Shown here: in pieces, positions 23,502 to 23,997 of the stretch
Numbering within the stretch: the first letter of the stretch is position 1
Layout of the letters: the number at the start of each line of letters is the position of its first letter
DNA from: JAAYCU01 sp964642815
Lineage (GTDB): Bacteria > Planctomycetota > Phycisphaerae > UBA1845 > PWPN01
Direction: 5' to 3'
Length of the DNA: 23,997 nucleotides
Assembly: GCA_964642815.1 (NCBI GenBank)
Contig: CAZXSA010000047.1
Location: 1 to 23,997 of the forward strand
Made by a program: the position numbers and the translations under genes
The notes under the pieces: generated by a model
What the model saw: the letters and a program-made list of their open reading frames with translations, nothing else
What the model was told of the DNA's origin: nothing
The model's database searches: none

Positions 23502-23749
23502 AAAGGCAGGTTAACGGGTTTACCGGCTTGTGTCTGCGCGAGCGAATGGTTCCCGCTGGTGCGTGAATCCTTTCTCGCACCATTTGCGCCGAGAATCCTT
23601 TCGCGCATCTGTATCCACGGGATGGGAATCCCGCACGGGGTGGTATCGAGATGGGAATCTCGACAAAGCGGGGGATGGGAATCTCGACACAGCGGGGGAT
23701 GGGAATCTCGACACAGCGGGGGATGGGAATCTCGACACAGTGGTGACAA
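23502..23749. other. Intergenic region with imperfect repeats
   Basis: No gene is supported. Besides the 24-bp minisatellite, GAATCCTTTCTCGCA (around 23566) and GAATCCTTTCGCGCA (around 23594) form a second imperfect direct repeat. Overlapping open frames here are products of the repeat periodicity. Confidence 0.5.
23650..23745. repeat. 24-bp tandem minisatellite, four units
   Basis: Four head-to-tail 24-bp units start at 23650, 23674, 23698 and 23722. Each begins GATGGGAATCTCGAC and ends in a G-rich run. Units 2 and 3 are identical, unit 1 differs at one base and unit 4 decays at its end. A degenerate fifth unit lies at 23621-23644. The unit length is a multiple of three, so open frames run through it on both strands. 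Confidence 0.9.
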
Positions 23750-23997
23750 TCAGAGAAGGGCAAGCAGTTCATCGGCCCGATCGATCAGGTGCTTCGCTCC
23801 GGAATCGATCAGTTCCTGGCGGGCGCGGTAGCCCCAGGTCGCGCCGACGGCGGTCAGGCCGGCGTTTTTTGCGGTGTGCATATCGGTGGAGGAGTCGCCG
23901 ACCAGCATGACCTGCCCCGGCGTCAATCCCATTTTCTCGACAATGGCCAGAGCTATTCGCGGATCGGGTTTGCGAAATTCCTCCTGTCGGTAACCTT
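23750..23997 (-). CDS. HAD-superfamily phosphatase, phosphoglycolate phosphatase-like (partial)
   Basis: The C-terminal part (about 82 codons) of a HAD hydrolase whose 5' end lies beyond the right edge of the window. Reading in from 23995 the frame gives RKPDPRIAL (motif III lysine), then VMLVGDSSTDMHTAKNAG (motif IV, the magnesium-binding GDSxxD) and VGATWGY, all typical of Gph-type phosphatases. The acidic nucleophile motif DxDGT is outside the window, so substrate assignment is tentative. It is on the same strand as the HDAC-family gene downstream. Confidence 0.85.
   Translation of the reverse strand, partial: GYRQEEFRKPDPRIALAIVEKMGLTPGQVMLVGDSSTDMHTAKNAGLTAVGATWGYRARQELIDSGAKHLIDRADELLALL

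Noticed and set aside
23650..23745. CRISPR-like repeated units
   Set aside because: Units are contiguous with no spacers and there are no cas genes. It is a tandem minisatellite.

Overview
The window looks like a chromosome segment of a GC-rich Gram-negative bacterium with an outer membrane. Several features favour a planctomycete-type (Phycisphaerae-like) anaerobe, but the phylum is an inference. The exported proteins carry Thr/Gln/Pro/Ala/Ser linkers of the 'TTQPAS' type after their signal peptides, and there are thrombospondin type-3 repeats, many lipoproteins and an unusually dense set of multiheme c-type cytochromes. No rRNA or clear single-copy phylogenetic marker is present to settle it.

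Layout. (1) 1-2250: a SAM methyltransferase (-) with its own promoter and terminator, and a small four-helix membrane protein (+). Both sit among diverged intergenic repeats, one of which carries a 30-bp palindromic insertion. (2) 2249-4169: an accessory block on the minus strand. It runs tRNA-Asn, an abutting small GIY-YIG protein, then an AbiEi/AbiEii (type IV toxin-antitoxin) operon whose promoter lies between two identical-spacing palindromic operators. (3) 4170-5858: a structured leader for tRNA-Asn, a tRNA-Ile2 (CAT), and a lipoprotein with a degenerate polysaccharide-deacetylase-like fold. (4) 5900-22476: the core of the window, about 16.5 kb of electron-transfer genes. (5) 22548-23997: an HDAC-family deacetylase, a 24-bp minisatellite, and a HAD phosphatase cut by the window edge.

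The electron-transfer region holds seven multiheme cytochromes with 72 heme-attachment motifs in total (70 CXXCH, one CX3CH, one CX4CH). An inner-membrane NapC/NrfH-like dodecaheme protein is a plausible quinol oxidase. It is divergent from a periplasmic NHL-propeller fused to 20 hemes, followed by an octaheme lipoprotein. A six-gene, tightly overlapping minus-strand operon then encodes an outer-membrane beta-barrel, an NHL lipoprotein, a dodecaheme, a tetraheme, a second NHL lipoprotein and an octaheme. Divergent from the barrel are a small thrombospondin type-3 protein and another octaheme cytochrome.

Inference: together these could move electrons from the quinone pool across the periplasm and through an outer-membrane porin-cytochrome conduit to an extracellular acceptor or donor. 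The general principle is known (Mtr, Omb-Oma-Omc and Ext conduits). The architecture here, with NHL propellers alternating with cytochromes inside the porin operon and fused to a 20-heme chain, matches none of the characterised conduits I know and is the main candidate for an undescribed system.
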